Below the pieces are notes generated by a model. The model searched no databases. It saw only the letters and a list, made by a program, of their open reading frames with translations, and had not been told where the DNA came from. From NCBI GenBank assembly GCA_037501455.1, contig CM074861.1, positions 33,682,001 through 33,746,000 on the forward strand: a DNA stretch of 64,000 nucleotides, in the 5' to 3' direction. The translations under genes were made by a program, and so were the position numbers. Below are positions 50,894 through 62,767 of this stretch, one piece after another (the first letter of the stretch is position 1; each line of letters starts with the position of its first letter). Source of the DNA: Lantana camara (lineage: Eukaryota; Streptophyta; Magnoliopsida; Lamiales; Verbenaceae).

Positions 50894-51370
50894 TCACTGG
50901 GCCGGGGCGTTAGGCTCAGGAGGAGCAGTTGTAAGGGGAACCGGAGCCAACACATTAGCGTCAGAGGTTTGGGCTTCACCAGGCTCCTCGGCATCCGCGA
51001 CGTCCATGACAGTGCCCTCATCTTCTATCAGGAGAGGCTCGGGATCTACCCTGTTGGCAGCTATAAACTCCCTTTGGAGTGTTTCCACCAACTCCTGATA
51101 CTCAGGCTCCGCCAGATTGTCCGTGGGATCTTCCTCCTGGACCATTGGCTCGCAGTTCTCATCAAGGTCCATGCGCAGACGAGCGTCGGTCCGAGCGCTT
51201 TCTGGGGCCAGTCCCAACCTCACCATTTGCCCAGTTGCTTTATGGAAGAAGCGTCGAGCATTGTCAAAGCACTGGATGTTGGCCGCGAACACGAAAGCTT
51301 TGGAGCGCACGAACTTCTTCACCGCCTCCCAGGATACCCTCGCTTCCAAGCCCTGTACTTTGCCTTGCAA
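50894..51370 (-). pseudogene. Tat-B antisense ORF, C-terminal part cut by the Copia array
   Basis: The minus-strand frame enters from the junction at 51370 (no true start; the first codon is TTG) and reads KVQGLEARVSWEAVKKFVRS, CFDNARRFFHKATGQMVRLG, then a long acidic, Pro-rich tail to a stop at 50894. Its position (after pol, opposite strand), coiled-coil-like start and acidic end parallel the Tat-A antisense gene at 11082-11640. The N-terminal and gypsy-type transposon domains would lie to the right of the Copia array, outside the window. Function unknown. Confidence 0.65.
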
Positions 51371-51973
51371 GTCAGCAGATATCAGTCAAACCCTGGACCC
51401 CAACACTGGATAGCTGTAAAGCATATATTAAAGTACTTGAGAAGGACTCGGGATTATATGCTTATCTATCGCAGTGATGAGCTTCTTCCTATAGGGTACA
51501 CAGATTCAGATTTCCAATCTGATTTGGATTCTAGGCGTTCGACGTCTGGATACGTGTTCACCCTTGGAGGAGCAGCCGTAAGTTGGAGGAGTATTAAGCA
51601 ATCTTGCATTGCTGACTCTACCATGGAAGCCGAATACGTGGCAGCTTCGGAAGCAGCCAAAGAGGCGTATTGGTTCCGGAATTTTCTAATGGATCTAGAA
51701 GTCGTCAAGGACGGACTTATGCCAATCACATTGTACTGTGACAATGCTGGAGCGGTGGCCAACTCCAAGGAACCTCGAAGTCATAAACGTGCCAAACACA
51801 TCGAGAGGAAGTTTCATATTATACGTGATTATGTGGAACGTGGAGAAGTGGCAGTGGTGAAAATTGGCTCAGTAAATAATCTAGCAGATCCCTTCACTAA
51901 GACTTTGGCGCAAAAGAGTTTTGACACTCATGTAGAAGGGATGGGTCTTAGATATGTAGCCAATTGGATTTAG
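51370..51973 (+). pseudogene. 3' end of a Copia pol (RNase H), first partial copy
   Basis: It is collinear with 58744-59347: [45 protein letters not shown] and the end YVANWI. Upstream protein domains are absent because the sequence switches at 51370 to the Tat-B antisense gene. The plus-strand open frame that crosses the junction from 50969 is a chance fusion: its first 134 or so codons are the complement of the antisense gene. Confidence 0.92.
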
Positions 51974-51987
51974 GGCAAGTGGGAGAT
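51974..51987 (+). other. Copia polypurine tract (before LTR-1)
   Basis: GGGCAAGTGGGAGA-type purine run directly before the TG of LTR-1; the same tract precedes LTR-2 at 59348-59361 and the Copia-A LTR at about 8856-8869. Confidence 0.8.
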
Positions 51988-54267
51988 TGTTGGGATTAAT
52001 GCCCTGTAAATCCAATTATATTGTAAATATTTTGGATTAATAAAACTGGAATTAAAGCAAGTTATGAGTATTTTACAAATTTAATAATTAATGACGTGTG
52101 ATGGTATTTTTATATGAAATGTGTTTCATAGGAAAAGATTTTAAATACCAGAAGTCACGTGTCATTAAAGTTCTAGTCAGTATGGTAAGAAGATGTTCTT
52201 ATCGAGACTATAATGTGTTATATAAGATGATTAGTCTTTCGTCATAGGGAAATGGAGTTTCCAATTATAACACGTTGATGATTTTCAATGAGATTGGAAA
52301 CATCGAACTGGACCATTGAGATTGTTCATTTTATACTGCTATCTAAAATGAATAAAATCTCGGAAGCATTAGACTCTTAATCCTGATAGTATTTCGACTT
52401 TAGGCATGTAGTGTTAATCACTGTGATGTACTCAGAAGTGAGGTCTCGGTAACGGGTGGCCAAAATACTTTGTACGTTCAGTGATTGCATGAAATGTGCT
52501 AGAGAGAAATATTAATCAAGGAATCTGTAGCCTTGCTGGAAGGTTTAAAGATATCACTGAAATAGATTTGCAAAAAGTTCGAATTAAAACTTTGGCCAAA
52601 GTACTTCGTGTGTTCGTCACCGAAGTTGTATGTTGAATGTGTTTCACATACAGGGAATTTGGACTTGAGGCGAATCAGGAAATTTCAGATTGGAAGTGAA
52701 AAATAAATGATAGTGGTATTGATTTATTTTTCATGGATATCTGTACAGAGGAGCAAAATGCAAAATTATTCTAGATCGAGAAATTCGTGAATAATTTAAT
52801 TAATTTTAGAGTTCAACAATATTTATTTAGTGGAATTAAATATTGTTAAACGGTAATCAATTATTATCATGGGATGATAATAGATTGACCCGTTTGGAGC
52901 TAAGATTAATTAGTCCTGCAGGTCCCCCCGCAAGCCCCAACGAAGATCAAAGAGAAAATATTAAAACGAGAGAGAGAAAAGATTTTTCAAAGTGTTTGAA
53001 AATAGCCAAGGTATTTATTTTGAGAAAATAAATTAAATTCCAAAGAGTTGGAAATGCCCAAATTTTATTTTGGAGAAAATAAATTTTTTCGAGAAAAAAA
53101 AAAAAAAAAAAAAAAAAGAGGTTTTTTGCTGACGTGGCAGATGACGTGGCACGCCACGTCAGCGGGTCAGCGCCAAGTGGCGCTGGCTGGGCGCCAGCGT
53201 GTACGACACGTGGACGATGAGGATCATGCCACGTCAGCGAGAAGGAACGGCCCAGATCATGTTGACTGAAAAGTCAACGGGTCGTGGAAGCGGGTCTCCG
53301 GATAGGGTCGGTTCATGGGTTAACCGACCCGGACACGTGGACGAATGGTGATTCGCCACGTGGCAGACGAGTCAGACCGTATGAACCGACCGGTTCATGG
53401 GCGAACCGGTCTGAACCGTCTGAACCGCGGTCTGACCAAACCGGACCGGACACGTGGCAGCTGCCTGGTGCAGCGTGCGTGCCACACGCGCCAAGCACAT
53501 GGCCGCCACATGGGCGGCGCGTGTGGGCGCGTGCGGCCACGTGTGGGCGCGTGCCGCCCGGCGTTGGCTTCCTTACGGACTAAGCTTCCACGTGGCAGTG
53601 TCGGATTTGTCAAACGAACTTGGCTTGCACGCCAAAAATTGGAAATTTGCTGCGGAGGTCCTCATTTTGGCCCTATAAATAGGGCATGCTCATGTTCATT
53701 TCAAAAACAACAATTTCCAGTTCCATTTTCAGGTTTCAACAGCCATCTTCGACACTCTCTCTCTTGAAATTGATTAATCCTATTTAAGGATTAATTAATT
53801 ACTTAATTAGGTGGTTATATAATTAATATATAATCCACTTAATTAATAGAAAATAGGGATTTTCTGAAAATAGGAAAAAGGGTTTTCTGAAAAATATTTT
53901 CTCAAAGTATTTAGTGAAATACTGCCGGAGCCCACACTCTAATTTCTCAATCGGGGATATTGCGGGGAAGTTCTGCCGGTTTCACGAGAAGATATTGAGG
54001 TGCTGGAAAAGTGCCGTTGATAGCCAATTTTGCAGTACGGTAATACCGTTGTGCTGCCTAAATTAATATTTGCATATTGTGATCATATGCTAGATGATTT
54101 AAAATTATGTTATCGATGCCTGTATATATTAGAGTTATGCTGCCCGATTTATTCCGCTGCTTTATTAAAATATTTTTGAAATATTTTGATAACGAGGTTA
54201 TGGCGAAATTTTAGAAATATTCCGCTGCGCCGTCACTCTGACTCGGGCCCGCCACGCAACACCAACA
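51988..54267 (+). repeat. Copia array LTR-1
   Basis: It starts TGTTGGGATTAATG and ends CACCAACA, with perfect TGTTGG/CCAACA ends, and is 2280 bp long, large for a Copia LTR. It has an AT-rich first half, a run of 24 A bases (to 53117), then a GC-rich segment full of CACGTGG/GCCACGT (53130-53600), then a TATA box. It is identical to LTR-2 by eye except at 52006. Confidence 0.95.
53130..53681 (+). promoter_or_regulatory. Copia LTR promoter: ACGT-core cluster and TATA box
   Basis: The TATA box TATAAATA is at 53674-53681. Upstream lie roughly ten ACGTGG or CCACGT cores (for example GACACGTGGACG, GCCACGTGGCAG, TTCCACGTGGCAG), the wording of G-box/ABRE sites bound by plant bZIP and bHLH factors. 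The same layout recurs in LTR-2 (TATA 61048-61055) and, with a different sequence, in Copia-A and the solo LTR. Responsiveness to ABA, stress or light is inference. Confidence 0.6.
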
Positions 54268-55393
54268 ACTGGTATCAGAGCGGGGCTCTGATTATATACT
54301 CGCATTGATAAAGCATAAGATGCATAATTTTAAATCTGATACTGTGCACGTAAATTCTGTCTAAGAAGGCTGGGTTTTAAGTGGGACCATTGTGACCCCT
54401 CCAGTGTTTCTGGGAATTTGCGTGGAATGGTAATTTTCGGGGAATTGATTTCAATAATCTTCCTGGTTAATTACCGAATCAGTAAATATGATTTAAATTA
54501 TGTGATAATTTAAAACATATTTATTTAAGGGGCCATAAAAAATTTAAAGCGTGATAATTATGTGATAATTATTTGCAAGCATGCTTTTAATTTTAAAATG
54601 GCATGATAATATGTGATATTATACTGCTTTAATTATGCATGATTTATTTAATATGATTAGATGAATAATATTTAATAGAGATTAAATACGATGCATAATT
54701 GGATTAATATTTTTGGGCCTAAATTAATAAAGAGTTATTAAAGCCTTAAAATATTATTAGGATTATTTAATAATCCTAGTGGGAGCTTATTAATTAGATT
54801 AATTACTTCCAAAATTAATAAGACGCCAAAAGTGATTATTTGATAATCAAAGATAATCCATAAATTCTATAAAATTCAAGTGGGAGCGAGATGAAAAGAG
54901 TTGGATTCTCACGGCCTCCATTACCCGTCTATAGTATAGTGGATATATACTACTCCCTTCGGCGGGTATGTATTCGCGGTATACAAGATTAGACTTCTAC
55001 GGATAGAATGAAATACGGGGAAAGTCAGCTCGACCACGCCTCCGTGGAGTGTCTGATCTACTCGTACGAATTTCTAGGTAATGGTGTACGCTTGACTAAG
55101 TAATGTATTAACCTCCCTTCGGAGCTATGTTACATTTACTTAGAGGTCAAAGGTTAACGTGGTGGATTAACATAGTTTGGTAAGAGTTACCTAGATGGCA
55201 TGTTAATTAAGATTAATTCTTGCTTTTCTAAGCGGTTTTCGACCTCGCTTCCGGGGAGTCAACTGCGGTTAGATAAGTCACCATTGTGTAAACAAAAAAT
55301 GCTTACGTGGATTTCATTTATTGGTTAGACGCAAAAGAAGTAAAATACAGAATCATAACTTGCACTATTTTAAAATATTTCAGTTTTAAAACA
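54268..55393 (+). other. Copia primer binding site and untranslated leader
   Basis: TGGTATCAGAGC at 54270-54281 is the standard initiator-Met tRNA primer site, two bases after the LTR. A leader of about 1.1 kb follows with no convincing frame. A polypyrimidine-poor AG (TATTTCAG at 55375-55382) lies just before the start codon and could act as a splice acceptor, but no donor was identified. Confidence 0.85.
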
Positions 55394-58300
55394 ATGACGA
55401 CCGCTAGCCCGCTTCAATCACTCCTAAAGGAAAATAGGCTTGAAGGGTCTAACTATGCTGACTGGAAAATGAATCTTGACATCGTGTTTAGTCACGAGAA
55501 TCTGAAACAAGTGCTCACTGAACCTTGTCCGGGGGTACCGGAAACTACGGCCAATCAGGATATGAGAAATGTTTATGCCAATTGGATCAAGTCCAATGAT
55601 TTGGCTCGGTCTTATATCCTGGCATCTGTCTCCAATGTTCTCAAGCATCAAATGCATGAGATGCCAACTGCTAGGAACATGATGGATCATCTCCATCAAA
55701 TGTTTGGAGGACAGAATCGAGCCAAGAGGCTCGAATTGATGCGGAGGCTGTTAGTTACCAAGATGTCTGAGGGATCACCTGTTCAGGATCATGTTATGAA
55801 CATGATGGCTTGTCTGAACGAAATTGAAAGCCTTGGTGCTAAATTTGATGATCTCAGCAAACAGGATATGATCCTATGCTCTCTGCCAAAGTCGTTCGAC
55901 ACATTCAGGCAAAATTATTCTATGAATAAATTGGATTTTTCTCTGCCTGAATTGATGAACGAACTTAAAGTGGCGGAGGGAGTGATGAAAGCTAAGGGAA
56001 CTGTTCTCCTGGCTCAGGCATCGACTTCCACGGCTCCAAAGGCCAACAAGTGGAAAAAGGGAAAGGGAAAGGTTCCCAATCCCAAGAAAAAGGTTCAGAA
56101 GAAGAAAGGCAAACCCAGCAAGGGAAAATGTTTCCACTGCGGAGAGAATGGGCACTGGAAGAGGAATTGTCCAAAATACTTAGCAAGTCTTCCGGCTAAG
56201 CCATCTGGACAAGGTATATCGATATCTTGTTTAATTGAATTATGTTTAGTTGGAAGTCCACCAGATTCCTGGTGTGTGGACTCGGGTTCAACTAATCATA
56301 TTTGCAATTCGTTGCAGGGGTTCAAGCTAACCAGAAAGCTTGAAGATGGCGAGATGCAGCTACTGCTCGGGGAAAATACAAGTATATCTGTATTAGCAGT
56401 AGGGACTGTAAATTTGTATTTTGGTGATAGGGTTTTGATACTGAAAGACATTCTGTATATACCGTGTGTTCGCAGAAATCTGATTTCTGTGAGTTGTTTA
56501 ATAAATAATGGTTTCAGTGTTTGTTTTGAACAAAATTTTACCATTAAGCAAAATAAAAGGTTTATTTGCACTGGCACGGTAAAAGATGGTCTTTTCTTGT
56601 TATACCCCGATAAAAGCCCTAATTCCGAACTTAACACTACTACGCTTAACTTACCATCCAAAAGAAAAACTCCTATGCCTAACGAGGCTTACAAGTGGCA
56701 TTTACGTCTTGGTCATATTAATCCAAATAGGATCCAAAGACTAATTTCAGACGAATTGTTGAGTCCCTTGGACTTAACAGAACTACCAGTCTGTGAATCC
56801 TGCTTGGAAGGTAAAATGACCAAGAGATCTTTTAAATCTAAAGGTAATCGAGCCACAGAATTGCTTGAGTTAATTCATACGGATGTGTGTGGTCCTATGA
56901 GTATTCAAGCAAGAGGAGGTTTTGAGTATTTCATCACTTTTACGGATGATTACTCCAGATACGGATACGTTTATTTGATGAGATATAAGTCTGAATCTTT
57001 TGAAAAGTTCAAAGAATTCAAGGCTGAAGTTGAAAATCAAACTGGAAAACGTATCAAGGCACTTCGATCAGATCGTGGTGGTGAGTATCTGTCTACAGAG
57101 TTTCTAGAATTTCTCACTGCAAATGGGATTAGATCTCAATTATCTGCACCGGGTACACCCCAGCAGAATGGTGTTGCAGAAAGGAGAAATAGGACTCTGA
57201 TGGAAATGGTAAGATCTATGATGAGTCATGCTACCCTACCAAGTTCGTTTTGGGGCTTTGCACTCGAAACGGCGGCACACATATTAAACCTTGTTCCATC
57301 CAAGTCGGTTCCTAAAACACCAATGGAACTGTGGCGAGGGCGAAAGCCCAGTGTCTCCTATCTTCGGATATGGGGAACCCCAGCTCATGTGTTAAGGAAG
57401 GATCCTGACAAGTTGGAATCAAGAACAGAGGTTTGCTTGTTCGTAGGTTATCCTAAAGGAACAAGAGGTGGTATATTTTACGATCCGAGAGATCACAAAG
57501 TGTTTGTGAGCACTAATGTTAAATATCTCGAAGATGATTTCGTAAATGACCACAAGGGTAGAAGCAAAATTGTGTTAGAAGAAATGACAACATCAGATTC
57601 TGAATTCCAAGAACCCGTAGTAACTGAAAATGTGTTAGATACATATGATGTACCAGATACAACATATGATGTAGGGACGAGTACACAGCAGCCTCGTCGT
57701 AGTGGGAGGATTGTCAGGGTACCTGACAGATACCTAGGATTAACCCAAGTGGTTGAATCTGACGTATCTGATCCTGTCACATATGATGAAGCCATAAACG
57801 ATATAGACGCTGACCGTTGGGTCAGAGCCATGGAATCTGAATTAGATTCAATGTATTCCAATAAAGTCTGGGAACTTGTAGAGGCGCCTGAGGGCATTAA
57901 ACCTATTGGATGCAAATGGGTCTACAAGAGAAAAAGGGGAATAGATGGAAAGGTTGAGACCTTTAAAGCAAGGCTTGTGGCAAAGGGTTATACCCAGAAA
58001 GAAGGTATCGACTATGACGAAACCTTCTCGCCTGTAGCAATGCTTAAGTCCATAAGAATTCTCCTATCCATTGCCGCTCATTTTGATTATGAGATTTGGC
58101 AAATGGATGTAAAGACTGCCTTCTTGAACGGGCATCTTCAAGAAGAGATATACATGGCTCAGCCTGAAGGCTTTATAGCCAGAAATCAGGAGCATATGGT
58201 ATGCAAGCTTGATAGATCTATTTATGGTCTTAAGCAAGCGTCTAGATCATGGAACATCAGATTTAATGAGGCAATTAAATCCTTTGGATTTATACAATTG

Positions 58301-59347
58301 CCTGATGAACCATGTGTGTACAAGAGACATCATGATAGTGTTGTAACATTTTTAGTTCTATATGTTGACGATATTCTGCTCATTGGGAATGACACAGGAA
58401 TATTGTCAGCAGTTAAGATTTGGTTGTCAAACCAGTTTGACATGAAAGACCTAGGTGAAGCCAGCTATATTCTAGGGATCAGACTTTGTCGTGATCGTAA
58501 GAATAAGATGATTGGTTTATCACAAGCAGCATATATAGATAAGATGCTGGCAAGATATAATATGGCTAACTCCAAGAAAGGATCGTTACCTTTCAGACAT
58601 GGAGTTCATCTGTCTCGGGATCAGTGTCCTAAAAACCCAGAAGAGACAGAAGAAATGAAAGATGTTCCGTATGCTTCGGCAGTCGGAAGCCTCATGTATG
58701 CCATGTTATGTACTAGGCCAGATATCTGTTATGCTGTAGGTCTAGTCAGCAGATATCAGTCAAACCCTGGACCCCAACACTGGATAGCTGTAAAGCATAT
58801 ATTAAAGTACTTGAGAAGGACTCGGGATTATATGCTTATCTATCGCAGTGATGAGCTTCTTCCTATAGGGTACACAGATTCGGATTTCCAATCTGATTTG
58901 GATTCTAGGCGTTCGACGTCTGGATACGTGTTCACCCTTGGAGGAGCAGCCGTAAGTTGGAGGAGTATTAAGCAATCTTGCATTGCTGACTCTACCATGG
59001 AAGCCGAATACGTGGCAGCTTCGGAAGCAGCCAAAGAGGCGTATTGGTTCCGGAATTTTCTAATGGATCTAGAAGTCGTCAAGGACGGACTTATGCCAAT
59101 CACATTGTACTGTGACAATGCTGGAGCGGTGGCCAACTCCAAGGAACCTCGAAGTCATAAACGTGCCAAACACATCGAGAGGAAGTTTCATATTATACGT
59201 GATTATGTGGAACGTGGAGAAGTGGCAGTGGTGAAAATTGGCTCAGTAAATAATCTAGCAGATCCCTTCACTAAGACTTTGGCGCAAAAGAGTTTTGACA
59301 CTCATGTAGAAGGGATGGGTCTTAGATATGTAGCCAATTGGATTTAG
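55394..59347 (+). CDS. gag-pol: Copia gag-pol polyprotein, intact
   Basis: An uninterrupted frame of 1317 residues from ATG 55394 ([20 protein letters not shown]). The frame is open further upstream to 55307, but only by way of a GTG codon. Domains: Copia gag; a CCHC knuckle from residue 246 ([17 protein letters not shown]); protease with VDSGSTNH (Asp 296); integrase with an HHCC finger ([15 protein letters not shown]) and the triad Asp497, Asp560, Glu596, giving the expected D-D-35-E spacing; RT with [11 protein letters not shown] (from residue 990); RNase H with YTDSDF (Asp 1162) and ADSTMEAEY. All catalytic residues are present, so this copy looks competent for transposition. It ends just before the purine tract and LTR-2. 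Confidence 0.96.
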   Translation: MTTASPLQSLLKENRLEGSNYADWKMNLDIVFSHENLKQVLTEPCPGVPETTANQDMRNVYANWIKSNDLARSYILASVSNVLKHQMHEMPTARNMMDHLHQMFGGQNRAKRLELMRRLLVTKMSEGSPVQDHVMNMMACLNEIESLGAKFDDLSKQDMILCSLPKSFDTFRQNYSMNKLDFSLPELMNELKVAEGVMKAKGTVLLAQASTSTAPKANKWKKGKGKVPNPKKKVQKKKGKPSKGKCFHCGENGHWKRNCPKYLASLPAKPSGQGISISCLIELCLVGSPPDSWCVDSGSTNHICNSLQGFKLTRKLEDGEMQLLLGENTSISVLAVGTVNLYFGDRVLILKDILYIPCVRRNLISVSCLINNGFSVCFEQNFTIKQNKRFICTGTVKDGLFLLYPDKSPNSELNTTTLNLPSKRKTPMPNEAYKWHLRLGHINPNRIQRLISDELLSPLDLTELPVCESCLEGKMTKRSFKSKGNRATELLELIHTDVCGPMSIQARGGFEYFITFTDDYSRYGYVYLMRYKSESFEKFKEFKAEVENQTGKRIKALRSDRGGEYLSTEFLEFLTANGIRSQLSAPGTPQQNGVAERRNRTLMEMVRSMMSHATLPSSFWGFALETAAHILNLVPSKSVPKTPMELWRGRKPSVSYLRIWGTPAHVLRKDPDKLESRTEVCLFVGYPKGTRGGIFYDPRDHKVFVSTNVKYLEDDFVNDHKGRSKIVLEEMTTSDSEFQEPVVTENVLDTYDVPDTTYDVGTSTQQPRRSGRIVRVPDRYLGLTQVVESDVSDPVTYDEAINDIDADRWVRAMESELDSMYSNKVWELVEAPEGIKPIGCKWVYKRKRGIDGKVETFKARLVAKGYTQKEGIDYDETFSPVAMLKSIRILLSIAAHFDYEIWQMDVKTAFLNGHLQEEIYMAQPEGFIARNQEHMVCKLDRSIYGLKQASRSWNIRFNEAIKSFGFIQLPDEPCVYKRHHDSVVTFLVLYVDDILLIGNDTGILSAVKIWLSNQFDMKDLGEASYILGIRLCRDRKNKMIGLSQAAYIDKMLARYNMANSKKGSLPFRHGVHLSRDQCPKNPEETEEMKDVPYASAVGSLMYAMLCTRPDICYAVGLVSRYQSNPGPQHWIAVKHILKYLRRTRDYMLIYRSDELLPIGYTDSDFQSDLDSRRSTSGYVFTLGGAAVSWRSIKQSCIADSTMEAEYVAASEAAKEAYWFRNFLMDLEVVKDGLMPITLYCDNAGAVANSKEPRSHKRAKHIERKFHIIRDYVERGEVAVVKIGSVNNLADPFTKTLAQKSFDTHVEGMGLRYVANWI

Positions 59348-59361
59348 GGCAAGTGGGAGAT

Positions 59362-61641
59362 TGTTGGGATTAATGCCCTTTAAATCCAATTATATTGTAA
59401 ATATTTTGGATTAATAAAACTGGAATTAAAGCAAGTTATGAGTATTTTACAAATTTAATAATTAATGACGTGTGATGGTATTTTTATATGAAATGTGTTT
59501 CATAGGAAAAGATTTTAAATACCAGAAGTCACGTGTCATTAAAGTTCTAGTCAGTATGGTAAGAAGATGTTCTTATCGAGACTATAATGTGTTATATAAG
59601 ATGATTAGTCTTTCGTCATAGGGAAATGGAGTTTCCAATTATAACACGTTGATGATTTTCAATGAGATTGGAAACATCGAACTGGACCATTGAGATTGTT
59701 CATTTTATACTGCTATCTAAAATGAATAAAATCTCGGAAGCATTAGACTCTTAATCCTGATAGTATTTCGACTTTAGGCATGTAGTGTTAATCACTGTGA
59801 TGTACTCAGAAGTGAGGTCTCGGTAACGGGTGGCCAAAATACTTTGTACGTTCAGTGATTGCATGAAATGTGCTAGAGAGAAATATTAATCAAGGAATCT
59901 GTAGCCTTGCTGGAAGGTTTAAAGATATCACTGAAATAGATTTGCAAAAAGTTCGAATTAAAACTTTGGCCAAAGTACTTCGTGTGTTCGTCACCGAAGT
60001 TGTATGTTGAATGTGTTTCACATACAGGGAATTTGGACTTGAGGCGAATCAGGAAATTTCAGATTGGAAGTGAAAAATAAATGATAGTGGTATTGATTTA
60101 TTTTTCATGGATATCTGTACAGAGGAGCAAAATGCAAAATTATTCTAGATCGAGAAATTCGTGAATAATTTAATTAATTTTAGAGTTCAACAATATTTAT
60201 TTAGTGGAATTAAATATTGTTAAACGGTAATCAATTATTATCATGGGATGATAATAGATTGACCCGTTTGGAGCTAAGATTAATTAGTCCTGCAGGTCCC
60301 CCCGCAAGCCCCAACGAAGATCAAAGAGAAAATATTAAAACGAGAGAGAGAAAAGATTTTTCAAAGTGTTTGAAAATAGCCAAGGTATTTATTTTGAGAA
60401 AATAAATTAAATTCCAAAGAGTTGGAAATGCCCAAATTTTATTTTGGAGAAAATAAATTTTTTCGAGAAAAAAAAAAAAAAAAAAAAAAAAGAGGTTTTT
60501 TGCTGACGTGGCAGATGACGTGGCACGCCACGTCAGCGGGTCAGCGCCAAGTGGCGCTGGCTGGGCGCCAGCGTGTACGACACGTGGACGATGAGGATCA
60601 TGCCACGTCAGCGAGAAGGAACGGCCCAGATCATGTTGACTGAAAAGTCAACGGGTCGTGGAAGCGGGTCTCCGGATAGGGTCGGTTCATGGGTTAACCG
60701 ACCCGGACACGTGGACGAATGGTGATTCGCCACGTGGCAGACGAGTCAGACCGTATGAACCGACCGGTTCATGGGCGAACCGGTCTGAACCGTCTGAACC
60801 GCGGTCTGACCAAACCGGACCGGACACGTGGCAGCTGCCTGGTGCAGCGTGCGTGCCACACGCGCCAAGCACATGGCCGCCACATGGGCGGCGCGTGTGG
60901 GCGCGTGCGGCCACGTGTGGGCGCGTGCCGCCCGGCGTTGGCTTCCTTACGGACTAAGCTTCCACGTGGCAGTGTCGGATTTGTCAAACGAACTTGGCTT
61001 GCACGCCAAAAATTGGAAATTTGCTGCGGAGGTCCTCATTTTGGCCCTATAAATAGGGCATGCTCATGTTCATTTCAAAAACAACAATTTCCAGTTCCAT
61101 TTTCAGGTTTCAACAGCCATCTTCGACACTCTCTCTCTTGAAATTGATTAATCCTATTTAAGGATTAATTAATTACTTAATTAGGTGGTTATATAATTAA
61201 TATATAATCCACTTAATTAATAGAAAATAGGGATTTTCTGAAAATAGGAAAAAGGGTTTTCTGAAAAATATTTTCTCAAAGTATTTAGTGAAATACTGCC
61301 GGAGCCCACACTCTAATTTCTCAATCGGGGATATTGCGGGGAAGTTCTGCCGGTTTCACGAGAAGATATTGAGGTGCTGGAAAAGTGCCGTTGATAGCCA
61401 ATTTTGCAGTACGGTAATACCGTTGTGCTGCCTAAATTAATATTTGCATATTGTGATCATATGCTAGATGATTTAAAATTATGTTATCGATGCCTGTATA
61501 TATTAGAGTTATGCTGCCCGATTTATTCCGCTGCTTTATTAAAATATTTTTGAAATATTTTGATAACGAGGTTATGGCGAAATTTTAGAAATATTCCGCT
61601 GCGCCGTCACTCTGACTCGGGCCCGCCACGCAACACCAACA
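59362..61641 (+). repeat. Copia array LTR-2
   Basis: It is 2280 bp with the same TGTTGG...CCAACA ends. It is both the 3' LTR of the complete internal region and the 5' LTR of the next one. TATA box at 61048-61055. Confidence 0.95.
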
Positions 61642-62767
61642 ACTGGTATCAGAGCGGGGCTCTGATTATATACTCGCATTGATAAAGCATAAGATGCATA
61701 ATTTTAAATCTGATACTGTGCACGTAAATTCTGTCTAAGAAGGCTGGGTTTTAAGTGGGACCATTGTGACCCCTCCAGTGTTTCTGGGAATTTGCGTGGA
61801 ATGGTAATTTTCGGGGAATTGATTTCAATAATCTTCCTGGTTAATTACCGAATCAGTAAATATGATTTAAATTATGTGATAATTTAAAACATATTTATTT
61901 AAGGGGCCATAAAAAATTTAAAGCGTGATAATTATGTGATAATTATTTGCAAGCATGCTTTTAATTTTAAAATGGCATGATAATATGTGATATTATACTG
62001 CTTTAATTATGCATGATTTATTTAATATGATTAGATGAATAATATTTAATAGAGATTAAATACGATGCATAATTGGATTAATATTTTTGGGCCTAAATTA
62101 ATAAAGAGTTATTAAAGCCTTAAAATATTATTAGGATTATTTAATAATCCTAGTGGGAGCTTATTAATTAGATTAATTACTTCCAAAATTAATAAGACGC
62201 CAAAAGTGATTATTTGATAATCAAAGATAATCCATAAATTCTATAAAATTCAAGTGGGAGCGAGATGAAAAGAGTTGGATTCTCACGGCCTCCATTACCC
62301 GTCTATAGTATAGTGGATATATACTACTCCCTTCGGCGGGTATGTATTCGCGGTATACAAGATTAGACTTCTACGGATAGAATGAAATACGGGGAAAGTC
62401 AGCTCGACCACGCCTCCGTGGAGTGTCTGATCTACTCGTACGAATTTCTAGGTAATGGTGTACGCTTGACTAAGTAATGTATTAACCTCCCTTCGGAGCT
62501 ATGTTACATTTACTTAGAGGTCAAAGGTTAACGTGGTGGATTAACATAGTTTGGTAAGAGTTACCTAGATGGCATGTTAATTAAGATTAATTCTTGCTTT
62601 TCTAAGCGGTTTTCGACCTCGCTTCCGGGGAGTCAACTGCGGTTAGATAAGTCACCATTGTGTAAACAAAAAATGCTTACGTGGATTTCATTTATTGGTT
62701 AGACGCAAAAGAAGTAAAATACAGAATCATAACTTGCACTATTTTAAAATATTTCAGTTTTAAAACA
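61642..62767 (+). other. Copia primer binding site and leader, second unit
   Basis: TGGTATCAGAGC at 61644-61655 and a leader collinear with 54268-55393. No difference was noticed by eye. Confidence 0.88.

Noticed and set aside
50969..51973. 334-codon plus-strand frame that looks like a novel fusion to a Copia RNase H
   Set aside because: Its first part is the complement of the Tat-B antisense gene and only the part after 51370 is Copia; the frame is open across the junction by chance.
53092..53117. Run of 24 A bases as a retroposon poly(A) tail
   Set aside because: It is inside both Copia LTRs at the same position and has no retroposed sequence before it.
55307..55393. Upstream extension of the Copia polyprotein by 29 codons
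   Set aside because: It starts at a GTG, lies in the leader, and the ATG at 55394 begins the recognisable gag sequence.
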